This document shows, in pieces, positions 7,234 to 14,313 of a DNA stretch of 14,313 bases. The stretch covers positions 1 to 14,313 of the forward strand of contig CAYFIW010000039.1 of NCBI GenBank assembly GCA_964343265.1. The letters run 5' to 3'. This DNA comes from CAYFIW01 sp964343265. Lineage in GTDB: Bacteria > Chloroflexota > Dehalococcoidia > Lucifugimonadales > UBA826. A model generated the notes under the pieces. That model did not search any database. It had not been told where the DNA came from and was given only the letters and a program-made list of their open reading frames with translations. The position numbers and the translations under genes are program-made. How positions within the stretch are numbered: the first letter of the stretch is position 1; the number at the start of each line of letters is the position of its first letter.

Positions 7234-8469
7234 CTATTGGGTAACCCGAACCTCAGGACGTAAAACCCATACCCAACCAGTGAACACAATCAACGCGACT
7301 GCTAGTATTCCAATTACAAACTGCCCTCCAAAAACATCAGCCGCTATACCAGCAGGCAATATTCCAAGAGGCATCAGTCCAAAATTTAACTGAAAAATGC
7401 TCATAACCCTGCCTCTGAATTCATCATCAGTAATTTCCATCACCAGTGCCATATTTATGGTTCTTCTACTCGCATCACCCAGACCCAGAGGAATCATCAT
7501 AATGGCGGCAAAATAATAAAAGGGAACTAAGGAGACAAATAACAAACTAATTCCAGATAGCAATGTACCCCACAGTAAAAGAATACCCCTGTTTTTATTT
7601 CCTTTGGCTGCAATATAGAGTGCCCCTATCAGTGAGCCAGCTCCCATAATCGCTACCAACAACCCCATAGAATCAGCTCCTAATTGATATATATCCACAA
7701 TAAATATAGGCATTAGGAATCTAAATGGCATTGCAAGCAAAGTTGTAGCCAATGCCATTATCAAAAGGATCTGGATTAACCTGCGACCTCGTAAATATTC
7801 AAAACCTTCCTTTATATCTCTAAACACACTACTAGGCTTAGTTTTACGAGATTTCACGGAGTTATTTCCAATCTCTCCAGAATGTCTAATAAACAAAGTC
7901 AAAGCAGCAGCTAATAGGGACAATATTGAAATCAAGAAATATACTTTTCCAGGTCCAATAGTCCCATACAATATTCCTGCCAATGCAGGGGCAGCTAGTG
8001 TAGTCGCACTCATGGCAGCTGCATTTAATGCAAGAGCGTTTGAAACCAGTGACTTACCTACTAGTTGTGGTATCAAAGCTTGCCGCGCAGGCATCATAAA
8101 GGCAAATATTCCTCCTTGAAGAATGGCAGCTATCAGCAAGTGAGACCAATGAACAAAACCGCTCTCAATTAGAATAAAAACAGAAAATGCTATTGCGAAA
8201 GAACAAAACTGGCCTATTTGTATGATTCGCTTACGATTGAGCCTGTCGGCAATAACTCCACCAAACAAAGAAAATGCAAGCATAGGCATGGCTGCCCCTG
8301 CATTAACAAGACCGAGGAGAGTACCAGAATCTTCAAGTTCATATACAAGATATCCTCGAACCAACATCTGCATTTGAACCCCTGACATCAAGGCGATTAT
8401 GCCAACCCATAAAAAAAAGAAATCTCTCTCCTTAAGTGATGATGTAGCTTGGGAAATTTTCAAATACAT
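7234..8469 (-). CDS. MFS transporter, multidrug/enterobactin-exporter (MFS_3) type
   Basis: This is a 411-residue, strongly hydrophobic membrane protein with about 12 predicted transmembrane segments and a basic central loop (near residues 200-220, HSGEIGNNSVKSRKTKPSS) separating the two halves. Motif A between helices 2 and 3 is present as GGVIADRLNRKR (70-81). The N-terminus (LKERDFFFLWVGIIALMSGVQMQ) and GFEYLRGRR before the second half are typical of the EntS/TetA-like MFS_3 group. The substrate is unknown; export of a small molecule is the family role. Two starts compete: the ATG at 8469 has GAGGA directly against it, while the TTG at 8463 has the same GAGGA 6 bases upstream, which is better spacing. 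Its 5' leader contains a large nested inverted repeat. Placement as the first gene of the fhs-moeA run is suggestive, but the 60-base gap to fhs leaves cotranscription open. Confidence 0.88.
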   Translation of the reverse strand: MYLKISQATSSLKERDFFFLWVGIIALMSGVQMQMLVRGYLVYELEDSGTLLGLVNAGAAMPMLAFSLFGGVIADRLNRKRIIQIGQFCSFAIAFSVFILIESGFVHWSHLLIAAILQGGIFAFMMPARQALIPQLVGKSLVSNALALNAAAMSATTLAAPALAGILYGTIGPGKVYFLISILSLLAAALTLFIRHSGEIGNNSVKSRKTKPSSVFRDIKEGFEYLRGRRLIQILLIMALATTLLAMPFRFLMPIFIVDIYQLGADSMGLLVAIMGAGSLIGALYIAAKGNKNRGILLLWGTLLSGISLLFVSLVPFYYFAAIMMIPLGLGDASRRTINMALVMEITDDEFRGRVMSIFQLNFGLMPLGILPAGIAADVFGGQFVIGILAVALIVFTGWVWVLRPEVRVTQ

Positions 8470-8487
8470 TCCTCTTGAAGGCTTAAG

Positions 8488-8607
8488 AATTTGATTTCAA
8501 AATCCATTAACCCCTCAAAACAGGGGTCCGGGCTGCGGAATGCGCTCATCTCTGCAAGCAAAAAAGGCTCCCACAGGTGTTCAACCCGGACCCGATAAAA
8601 TCAAATT
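8488..8607 (-). promoter_or_regulatory. Nested inverted-repeat structure, probable structured 5' leader RNA of the MFS gene
   Basis: An outer 10-bp perfect inverted repeat (8488-8497 with 8598-8607) encloses a GC-rich 12-bp stem (8524-8535 with 8582-8593). The single imperfect pair of the inner stem is G-U in the minus-strand RNA but C-A in the plus-strand RNA, so the minus strand is the likelier transcript. A third hairpin, ACCCCT/AGGGGT (8510-8515 with 8522-8527), shares bases 8524-8527 with the inner stem, so the two cannot both form completely. Inside the inner stem, CTGTGG and CCGCAG can pair further (about 8569-8574 with 8535-8540), competing with its last pairs. The outer stem ends 18 bases before the MFS start, just upstream of its Shine-Dalgarno. 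I do not recognise a known riboswitch or RNA; SRP RNA, tmRNA and common riboswitch cores were looked for and not seen. Confidence 0.55.
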
Positions 8608-8613
8608 TATAAA

Positions 8614-8619
8614 ATTATA
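8614..8619 (-). promoter_or_regulatory. Promoter -10 element candidate for the MFS gene leader
   Basis: On the minus strand the sequence is TATAAT. A start site about 7 bases downstream would fall near 8607, the first base of the outer stem of the leader structure. No good -35 hexamer is seen at 16-18 bases, so the call rests on the -10 match and its position. Confidence 0.4.
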
Positions 8620-8632
8620 AGATGGTGTGACT

Positions 8633-8638
8633 TATAAT
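8633..8638 (+). promoter_or_regulatory. Promoter -10 element candidate for aroC
   Basis: TATAAT lies 49 bases before the aroC start codon in the AT-rich divergent region. The -35 region (TAAAAT at about 8610-8615) matches poorly. It sits only about 14 bases from the divergent -10 candidate, so the two promoters would overlap. Confidence 0.45.
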
Positions 8639-8687
8639 ATGTGTTGAGGTTTAGCAAAGTCTAATTTTTCTATACTGAGGACGTTTT

Positions 8688-9770
8688 TTGGGAAACACAT
8701 TTGGAACATCATTTAGTGTAACTACTTGGGGAGAATCGCACGGAGACGCTGTCGGTGTGATAGTAGATGGCTGCCCTCCGGGTCTAGCAATCGACATAGA
8801 TCTTATTCAAACAGAATTAGACAGACGAAAGCCTGGTCAAAGTGAAATTTCAACACAACGAAAAGAAGGGGATAAAGCTGAGATATTATCTGGTGTTTTT
8901 GACGGCATGACCCTAGGAACCCCAATATCTATAGCGGTGTGGAATTCTGATGCAAGAAGTAAAGACTACGAGGAAATGAAATCTCTTTACAGGCCGTCTC
9001 ATGCGGATTACACGTATCAGGCCAAATATGGCATACGTAATTGGAAAGGTGGTGGACGATCCTCAGCAAGAGAAACAATAGGTAGGGTGGCAGCAGGTGC
9101 GATAGCTAAACATTTCTTGTCCAAGCAATATGGAACTGAAATCATTGGATATGTAAAGAGAGTACATGATATCGAATGCGATATTGAATTAGATGATGTT
9201 ACGACAACCAATATAGAAGCTAATATGGTCAGATGCCCGGACCAGAATATTGCAACCATTATGACTGATGCCATAAAAGAGGCTCGCAAAAACGGAGATT
9301 CGTTGGGTGGCGTGGTTGAATGCGTTGTAAAAAATACACCATTAGGACTTGGAGAGCCCGTTTTTGACAAGCTGGATGCAGATCTTGCCAAGGGAATAAT
9401 CTCACTTCCTGCTTGTAAGGGATTTGAAGTTGGGTCAGGATTTTCTGGTACCTATTCAACAGGGTCTGCACATAATGATCCTTTTTACATGAAAGATGGA
9501 TCAGTAAGGACCGAGACGAATAATTCTGGTGGCATTCAGGGTGGTATAAGTAACGGAGAAAATATTGTTTTTAGAGCTGCTTTCAAACCAACTGCAACAA
9601 TAATGAGTCCTCAAAAAACCGTGGATGTGTTTGGAAACGATGTAGAGATGAAGGGTAGGGGAAGACACGATCCGTGCGTCCTTCCTCGAGCTGTTCCGAT
9701 AGTTGAGTCTATGGCTGCCCTTGTCTTAGCAGACCATGCACTAAGGCATAGGGGACAGGTGGGCTCATAG
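8688..9770 (+). CDS. aroC: Chorismate synthase
   Basis: This 360-residue protein (E. coli AroC is 361) converts 5-enolpyruvylshikimate-3-phosphate to chorismate, the last shared step of aromatic amino acid synthesis. It needs reduced FMN and acts in the cytoplasm. All signatures are intact: FGTSFSVTTWGESHG (5-19) with the catalytic His 18, YRPSHADYTYQAKYG (101-115) with the second conserved His 105, GGGRSSARET (121-130) and GRGRHDPCVLPRAVPI (323-338). The start is TTG: homology begins at once (GNTFGTSF), and AGGA lies 7 bases upstream with no ATG available. It stands alone on the plus strand, diverging from the MFS gene and converging with the SDR gene; no other shikimate pathway gene is nearby. 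Confidence 0.97.
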   Translation: MGNTFGTSFSVTTWGESHGDAVGVIVDGCPPGLAIDIDLIQTELDRRKPGQSEISTQRKEGDKAEILSGVFDGMTLGTPISIAVWNSDARSKDYEEMKSLYRPSHADYTYQAKYGIRNWKGGGRSSARETIGRVAAGAIAKHFLSKQYGTEIIGYVKRVHDIECDIELDDVTTTNIEANMVRCPDQNIATIMTDAIKEARKNGDSLGGVVECVVKNTPLGLGEPVFDKLDADLAKGIISLPACKGFEVGSGFSGTYSTGSAHNDPFYMKDGSVRTETNNSGGIQGGISNGENIVFRAAFKPTATIMSPQKTVDVFGNDVEMKGRGRHDPCVLPRAVPIVESMAALVLADHALRHRGQVGS

Positions 9771-9799
9771 GAGAGGTGGATAATAATACCCCTCCTATG
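9766..9799. terminator. Hairpin between convergent aroC and SDR genes
   Basis: CATAGGAG (9766-9773, containing the aroC stop) pairs with CTCCTATG (9792-9799), and GG (9775-9776) with CC (9790-9791) beyond a one-base bulge. Neither strand has a T-run after the stem, so it is not a classical intrinsic terminator. Its place in the 39-base gap between converging genes suggests shared 3'-end formation or RNA stabilisation. Confidence 0.5.
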
Positions 9800-9809
9800 A
9801 AATGCACGG

Positions 9810-10589
9810 CTAAACGACAGGCGATGTACCACCATCGACATTGATCGAGGCGCCCGTAACATAGCTACTTCTCTCAGATGCAAGAAAAGCGACCACACTA
9901 CCCACTTCACTAGCCTCTCCCACTCGACCCATAGGCACCCTCTGTCCCATATTCTCATAAAAGTCATCTAGAGAACCATTTTGAGAGCTCTCCCACCTTT
10001 TACGATGTTGACCACTTTTGATAAGACCAACCCCAACTGTATTTACTAGAATATTATCTGATGCCAAATCTTTAGACATAGCTTTAGTTAAGGCTATGCC
10101 AGCAGCCCTGCTCACCGAAGTAGGTACAGATGATGGCCCCGGGGCTTTACCACCAGGAGTTGTGATGTTTATGATTCTACCTCCCCCTTGTTTTTTCATG
10201 TGTTTCACCGCAATGCGGGAACATCTGATGGCTCCATATACTTTTAAATTGATATCATAGTCCCAAACTTCATCACTGGTTTCCTCAAATGGATTTGCAG
10301 AAGATGTACCTGCGTTATTTACCAATATATCGATACTTCCATGTTTTTCTAACAACGCACTAAACATTGCATCAACTTGGTCAATTTGAGTGACATCGCA
10401 ACTGATAGACGAAATATTTCCATTTGTTTCTGACTTTATTTTATTAACAGCCTCATCCAAGGCATCCTGCCCCCGGGCGCAAATTACCACAGAAGCACCC
10501 TCATTAGCTAACTCCCAAGCAGAGGCATATCCTATGCCATCGCTTCCTCCAGTTATCAATGCAACCTTTCCCTTTAATCCTAAATCCAT
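9810..10589 (-). CDS. Short-chain dehydrogenase/reductase (SDR) with an atypical active site
   Basis: This is a 259-residue classical SDR by length and fold. The NAD(P)-binding motif TGGSDGIG is at 13-20, CDVT at 64-67, NNAG at 91-94 and the C-terminal VTGASINVDGG at 244-254. The catalytic centre is altered: aligning the usual Ser-x12-Tyr-x3-Lys gives Thr144, Thr157 and Arg161 (TTPGGK, then PTSVSRAAG). The rest of the helix (AAGIALTKAMSKDLASDNILVNTV) is well conserved, so this looks like a coherent subfamily rather than decay. It may bind a nucleotide and catalyse a different reaction, or act as a structural partner; substrate unknown. The ATG at 10589 has GGGAGA about 7 bases upstream and lies 16 bases after glcF, so it is the last gene of the glc operon. 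Confidence 0.9.
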   Translation of the reverse strand: MDLGLKGKVALITGGSDGIGYASAWELANEGASVVICARGQDALDEAVNKIKSETNGNISSISCDVTQIDQVDAMFSALLEKHGSIDILVNNAGTSSANPFEETSDEVWDYDINLKVYGAIRCSRIAVKHMKKQGGGRIINITTPGGKAPGPSSVPTSVSRAAGIALTKAMSKDLASDNILVNTVGVGLIKSGQHRKRWESSQNGSLDDFYENMGQRVPMGRVGEASEVGSVVAFLASERSSYVTGASINVDGGTSPVV

Positions 10590-10605
10590 GTCTTTCTCCC
10601 TAACT

Positions 10606-11919
10606 TCATTCTTTTGTATACCCTTCTTCTAATAGGTCGGTTATGTATTTAACCTCTACGTCTAAACCTTCTTGTCTAATTCCGTTCTCTAGCTGCATAA
10701 AACATCCTGGGTTAGCCGTAGCTACAACAGTTGCTCCAGTGCTTTTAATATCTTTCATCTTCGATTTCAAGACCAGACCTGACATCTCTTGCTCTGTAAT
10801 CATATAAGTCCCACCTGCTCCACAACAAATTCCAGAATTGGGTAATTCTACAAATTCAACACCACCTATTCCGTTTATAAGATCTCTGGGTTCTTTTTTA
10901 ATTCCTTGTACATTAGCTAAGTGGCATGAATCTTGATAAGTCACCTTGAGTTTAAGATCTGATGATGACTCCACCACTTTAATGCTTCCTAATAATTCGT
11001 GTACATCTCTGACTCTTGCCACAAAATTCGAAGATTTTTCAGAATATTCCAAGTCATGTTTAAGTAATTCATGATATCCCTTCAACCTCGCCCCACACCC
11101 AGCAGACATAGTTACTATCAGTGTTTCTTCATTCATTCCGAATGCATCAATGTTTTTTCTAGCCAAATTTGAGGCAGTATTCAAATCTCCAGCATGAGAG
11201 TTTATTGCACCGCAACAAACTTGATTCGACGGTACTACCACGTTAAACCCATTACGGTTAAGGACATTAATTGCTGATCGCATTTGATCCCCTTGGAAAA
11301 TCGGCATTATACAACCAGACAAAAAATACAAATCTTTAGATTGATCATCTTTGGATATGTAGACTTGGTTCTTGGCCTTAAACGATTTACCATAAATATT
11401 GGGTATCTGATCATCTAGATTTCTCAGTAACTTGGGCATAATCAGCAGTAGCTTTGAATACCTCACAGCCTTTTGAAGGCCAAATGAAACATACAAAACA
11501 GTAAGCAATCCCAAAAAATTCAAAAGTCTTTTTCTTGGTATTAATCTCTTTAATAAAATCTCATTAGAAAATTTCATGAGAATAGATTTTTTTCTTCGCT
11601 CTTGTACCTTGGACATAACTGATTCAATAAGGCTGCCATATGGAACACCGGACGGACAGGCCGCCTCACAAGCCCGACATTGAATACATAGGTCCCAATG
11701 TCTAGTCACCGTCTCATCTACGGCTATCCTATCTTCATTAACAGCTTTCATTAATGCCAAGCGCCCACGGGGAGACTCCGTTTCAAGACCCGTTTGCAAA
11801 TATGTCGGACATGCCTGCAAACAAAACCCACAATGAACACATTTATAAAGTTCATCTTCGTTGACAAATGGGCTTTGACCGTGGGATGGTTTTTCAGAAG
11901 ATACGTTTTTAGAAATCAT
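10606..11919 (-). CDS. glcF: Glycolate oxidase iron-sulfur subunit GlcF
   Basis: This 437-residue protein carries electrons from the flavin subunits of glycolate oxidase towards the membrane quinone pool. Two [4Fe-4S] binding sets are near the N-terminus: CVHCGFCLQACP (C27, C30, C33, C37) and CIQCRACEAACP (C78, C81, C84, C88). Two cysteine-rich CCG modules follow, seen as VCCGAINSHAG and ICCGAGGTYMI, as in heterodisulfide-reductase-type subunits. A hydrophobic stretch (LLNFLGLLTVLYVSFGLQ, near residues 135-155) may help membrane contact. The ATG at 11919 is chosen over the TTG at 11922 because it shares its A with the glcE stop (TGATG), a standard coupling arrangement; GGGAGA lies about 13 bases upstream. 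Glycolate versus D-lactate or another 2-hydroxyacid cannot be settled from sequence. Confidence 0.94.
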   Translation of the reverse strand: MISKNVSSEKPSHGQSPFVNEDELYKCVHCGFCLQACPTYLQTGLETESPRGRLALMKAVNEDRIAVDETVTRHWDLCIQCRACEAACPSGVPYGSLIESVMSKVQERRKKSILMKFSNEILLKRLIPRKRLLNFLGLLTVLYVSFGLQKAVRYSKLLLIMPKLLRNLDDQIPNIYGKSFKAKNQVYISKDDQSKDLYFLSGCIMPIFQGDQMRSAINVLNRNGFNVVVPSNQVCCGAINSHAGDLNTASNLARKNIDAFGMNEETLIVTMSAGCGARLKGYHELLKHDLEYSEKSSNFVARVRDVHELLGSIKVVESSSDLKLKVTYQDSCHLANVQGIKKEPRDLINGIGGVEFVELPNSGICCGAGGTYMITEQEMSGLVLKSKMKDIKSTGATVVATANPGCFMQLENGIRQEGLDVEVKYITDLLEEGYTKE

Positions 11920-13181
11920 CAATTAAAGATAAATCTCCCGGAGTTCAAGGTATCATTGGGATCGTATACTTTTTTCAGAGAGTCCATCTGTTTCATAGAG
12001 TCTATATAATCAGTATCCCATACGTTGAAAAATCGCTTCCATTCAGCAGGAATTCGTTCATAAGTTAAAGAACAATCTAAACTGTTAACTTTCTGTCTTA
12101 TGTTTTTTAAAATCTTTACTCCAGCTTCGTCATTTACTGAATCTTGGTCCCCAGTAATCAGCATAATCAAGGTCCCGTAGCCCGGTTGAGATATTAGAGA
12201 GATCCGGCCCAATTCATTATTCCAACCTTCAATTAAGGTTTTTTCAAGTTCCTGCATTTTTGAAGGAATAATGGATATGCGCCCTATAATTGAAAAATCA
12301 CCATCAGAGGACAGTGTACAATCACGTATTTGGTCCCATATAGCTCTTGATTCCAAGTCTTCATATCTTTGAACGTCATAGACTCCATAATTGGCACATA
12401 GGTCGGTAACTATTTGAACCTGTCTATTACAAGATCGTTCTCTACCTCCCAACCTTATGGTACATACTGACTCCTGACTAAAATTAATATCGCTTGAAAC
12501 TAATCCACCACTAGTGCAAGCTAAGGAAAGTGGCATCATATAGCTGTTATATATGCTTTGGCCAAATTCGTGAGCTGATACAGAATCTGGAAAAGACATT
12601 TGCAAGGATATTTCTTTTCGAGGACTGGGAGTTAATTTAAATGATACTTTTGTGATCACACCTAAAGTGCCAAATCCTCCAACGTGCAGTCGGGCCATAT
12701 CATACCCGGAAACATTTTTTACTACTTGTCCTCCACTTTTAGTAATTGTCCCATTAGCCAGTAAGACCTCCATACCGATTACTGTGTCCCTAGGGTGACC
12801 AAGTTGCCATCTGAGATAACCTGGGGGTAAAGATGCAATTGTTCCTCCAACTGTGGCTTGACCGGGTAGTGGAGCATCAATTGCCAAAAATTGTCCATGC
12901 TCATCTAAAATAGATTGCAGTTTAGCAATATCCATTCCTGCCTCAACAGTACATGTCAGGTCAGCAGGATTATGAGATACCATTTTACTTAGAGCGGTAG
13001 TGTCTATTCCAATATCAAACTTTTTTGGAGTATTACCCACCTCCAAACGAGTACCACCCCCAAACGGAATCACGCCCAACCCAGCCGTGTCATATTCAAA
13101 AAGAATTGAAGACAATTCATTTACTGAGGTAGGTTTAATCACCCCGTTGAGCGGCTGGATTCCATCAACTTCTAAAGACAA
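11919..13181 (-). CDS. glcE: Glycolate oxidase FAD-binding subunit GlcE
   Basis: This is a 420-residue FAD-binding (PCMH-fold) protein that partners GlcD and GlcF. Visible motifs are PFGGGTRLEVGN near the N-terminus, APLPGQATVGGTIASLPPG, the HPRDTVIGMEVLLANGTI segment, GGQVVKNVSGYDMARLHVGGFGTLGVIT in overlapping conserved pieces, and a C-terminal YDPNDTLNSGRF typical of the VAO family end. A frame extension to a TTG at 13223 exists but overlaps glcD by 23 bases and has no ribosome binding site. The TTG at 13181 has AGG 7 bases upstream, sits 19 bases after the glcD stop, and starts just before the conserved part (LEVDGIQP), so it is preferred. The stop overlaps the glcF start (TGATG). Confidence 0.92.
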   Translation of the reverse strand: MSLEVDGIQPLNGVIKPTSVNELSSILFEYDTAGLGVIPFGGGTRLEVGNTPKKFDIGIDTTALSKMVSHNPADLTCTVEAGMDIAKLQSILDEHGQFLAIDAPLPGQATVGGTIASLPPGYLRWQLGHPRDTVIGMEVLLANGTITKSGGQVVKNVSGYDMARLHVGGFGTLGVITKVSFKLTPSPRKEISLQMSFPDSVSAHEFGQSIYNSYMMPLSLACTSGGLVSSDINFSQESVCTIRLGGRERSCNRQVQIVTDLCANYGVYDVQRYEDLESRAIWDQIRDCTLSSDGDFSIIGRISIIPSKMQELEKTLIEGWNNELGRISLISQPGYGTLIMLITGDQDSVNDEAGVKILKNIRQKVNSLDCSLTYERIPAEWKRFFNVWDTDYIDSMKQMDSLKKVYDPNDTLNSGRFIFN

Positions 13182-13200
13182 AAAGATACCTATAACACCT

Positions 13201-14313
13201 TTATATATAAGCTCCGGGCCCAACTTTCGCTATGGCCCTGGCCTGCGATATATCGCCACAGGCGGCGCCAGTTGGGAAAACCTTACCTGGATTGAAGGAG
13301 TCTTCTGTTTCAAAAGCAACTTTCAGAAGAGCCATAGCTGCCATATCTTGATCAGTAAACATGAGCGGCATCTGGTTTTGTTTCTCGAGGCCAATACCAT
13401 GTTCTCCAGACAGCACTCCTCCAGCGTCAACGCATATACGCAGTATTTCTGCACCGATAGCTAATATATTTTCAGTATCCCCAGGTTTCCTCTCATCAAA
13501 TAATATCGATGGATGAAGATTCCCATCTCCGGCGTGCAGTAGGTTTGCAATTCTATATCCCGATCTTTCAGATAGCTCATTTATCTGTCTCAGAACATCT
13601 ACCAGCTTCGTTCTAGGTATTGTCCCATCTACCAGATAATAATTTGGTGCAAGCCTTCCTAGAGCCCCTAAGACTCCTTTCCTCCCAGCCCATAATCTCT
13701 CTCTTTCTTGCTCATCTGTAGCTACTCTGATTTCCATCGGACCAAATTCTTCACATATGGACTGAATTTCATCTGCCTCTTCTTCAACAAGTTCCTCGAG
13801 TCCATCCAGCTCAACCAGCAATACCGCTCCGGCGCCTTCAGGATATCCAGCACCAACCGCCGATTCCGCTGCTTCTATGCAAAAATGATCCATCATTTCA
13901 ACAGCCGCCGGGACTATGCCAGCTCCAATGATCCCAGACACAGCCGCACTGGCAGTTTCTACATTATCAAATACTACTAAGAGGGTTTTTACTGATTCTG
14001 GGGTTTTAAGAAGCCTAACAACTACCGAAGTTACAATGGCAAGAGTACCTTCAGAGCCTATTGTTATACCCCGTAGATCATATCCTGTATTTTCTCTATG
14101 CGGACCTCCAAACCAAGTCACGGAGCCATCCGCAAGTACAACTTCCATTCCTAGAACATGATTTGTAGTCACACCATAGGCTAAACAATGAGGTCCTCCG
14201 GAGTTTTCCGCAACATTACCGCCTATAGTACATGCCCTTTGACTCGAAGGATCTGGGGCGTAATACAACCCCATTGATGACACATGGTTTGATAAGTCTA
14301 AATTAACGACCCC
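13201..14313 (-). CDS. glcD: Glycolate oxidase FAD-linked catalytic subunit GlcD, 5' part missing
   Basis: The frame is open from the right edge to a TAA at 13201-13203, giving 370 visible residues; E. coli GlcD has 499, so about 130 N-terminal residues, including the start and the first FAD-contact loop, are outside. The visible part begins within the PCMH domain (GVVNLDLSNHV) and holds TIGGNVAENSGGPHCLAYG, GYDLRGITIGSEGTLAIVT, then the FAD-oxidase C-terminal domain with LLHAGDGNLHPSILFD (258-273) and VLSGEHGIGLEKQ (300-312), whose histidines are family metal or substrate contacts. GlcD oxidises 2-hydroxyacids such as glycolate to the 2-oxoacid. It is the first visible gene of the glcDEF-SDR run; its promoter lies beyond the window. 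Confidence 0.95.
   Translation of the reverse strand, partial: GVVNLDLSNHVSSMGLYYAPDPSSQRACTIGGNVAENSGGPHCLAYGVTTNHVLGMEVVLADGSVTWFGGPHRENTGYDLRGITIGSEGTLAIVTSVVVRLLKTPESVKTLLVVFDNVETASAAVSGIIGAGIVPAAVEMMDHFCIEAAESAVGAGYPEGAGAVLLVELDGLEELVEEEADEIQSICEEFGPMEIRVATDEQERERLWAGRKGVLGALGRLAPNYYLVDGTIPRTKLVDVLRQINELSERSGYRIANLLHAGDGNLHPSILFDERKPGDTENILAIGAEILRICVDAGGVLSGEHGIGLEKQNQMPLMFTDQDMAAMALLKVAFETEDSFNPGKVFPTGAACGDISQARAIAKVGPGAYI

Noticed and set aside
8511..8593. The structured intergenic region as 4.5S SRP RNA, tmRNA, 6S RNA or a tRNA-like element
   Set aside because: The SRP GGAAG core and its partner loop are absent, it is too short for tmRNA, the TTCAACC stretch is not in a proper T-arm, and 6S could not be supported from shape alone.
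8644..8676. TTGAGG and TATACT as a second aroC promoter
   Set aside because: The spacer is 21 bases, too long, and the start site would fall on or after the aroC Shine-Dalgarno.
9017..9391. Long open frames opposite aroC and similar antisense frames across the window
   Set aside because: They are shadows of strongly conserved genes, with no ribosome binding site and no recognisable domain.
13182..13223. Upstream extension of glcE to a TTG at 13223
   Set aside because: It lies inside the end of glcD, has no Shine-Dalgarno, and adds residues not expected in the family; kept only as the outer limit of the frame.

Overview
The window carries twelve protein genes, most of them on the minus strand, in moderately AT-rich bacterial DNA with clear GAGG-type ribosome binding sites and repeated use of TTG as a start codon. 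Nothing in the sequence fixes the taxon. The gene content (tungsten-type aldehyde:ferredoxin oxidoreductase, glcDEF, many oxidoreductases, small intergenic gaps) would suit an environmental bacterium, for example a marine Chloroflexota/SAR202-like lineage, but that is a low-confidence guess. I see no rRNA, tRNA, CRISPR array, insertion sequence or phage gene.

Region 1 (1-8469, minus strand) is a co-directional run of seven genes, in transcription order: an MFS exporter-like transporter, formate--tetrahydrofolate ligase (fhs), a stand-alone MoeA, a second MoeA fused to a periplasmic-binding-protein-like domain, MobA, a MoaD-like ubiquitin-fold protein ending in Gly-Gly, and an aldehyde:ferredoxin oxidoreductase family enzyme cut by the left edge. 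From moeA to the oxidoreductase the genes nearly touch or overlap, so they look like one operon that builds a molybdenum or tungsten pterin cofactor and the enzyme that uses it. fhs links the group to formate and one-carbon metabolism. A strong hairpin sits between fhs and moeA and buries the moeA ribosome binding site.

Region 2 (8470-8687) is the only real intergenic space. It has divergent promoter-like -10 elements and a roughly 120-nt nested inverted-repeat structure that would form the 5' leader of the MFS gene transcript. I could not match it to a known RNA family.

Region 3 (8688-9799, plus strand) is aroC (chorismate synthase, TTG start), ending in a hairpin shared with the convergent gene.

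Region 4 (9810-14313, minus strand) is a tight glcD-glcE-glcF-SDR operon. The three glc genes encode the subunits of a glycolate (or other 2-hydroxyacid) oxidase; glcD is cut by the right edge. The terminal short-chain dehydrogenase lacks the usual catalytic Tyr and Lys.
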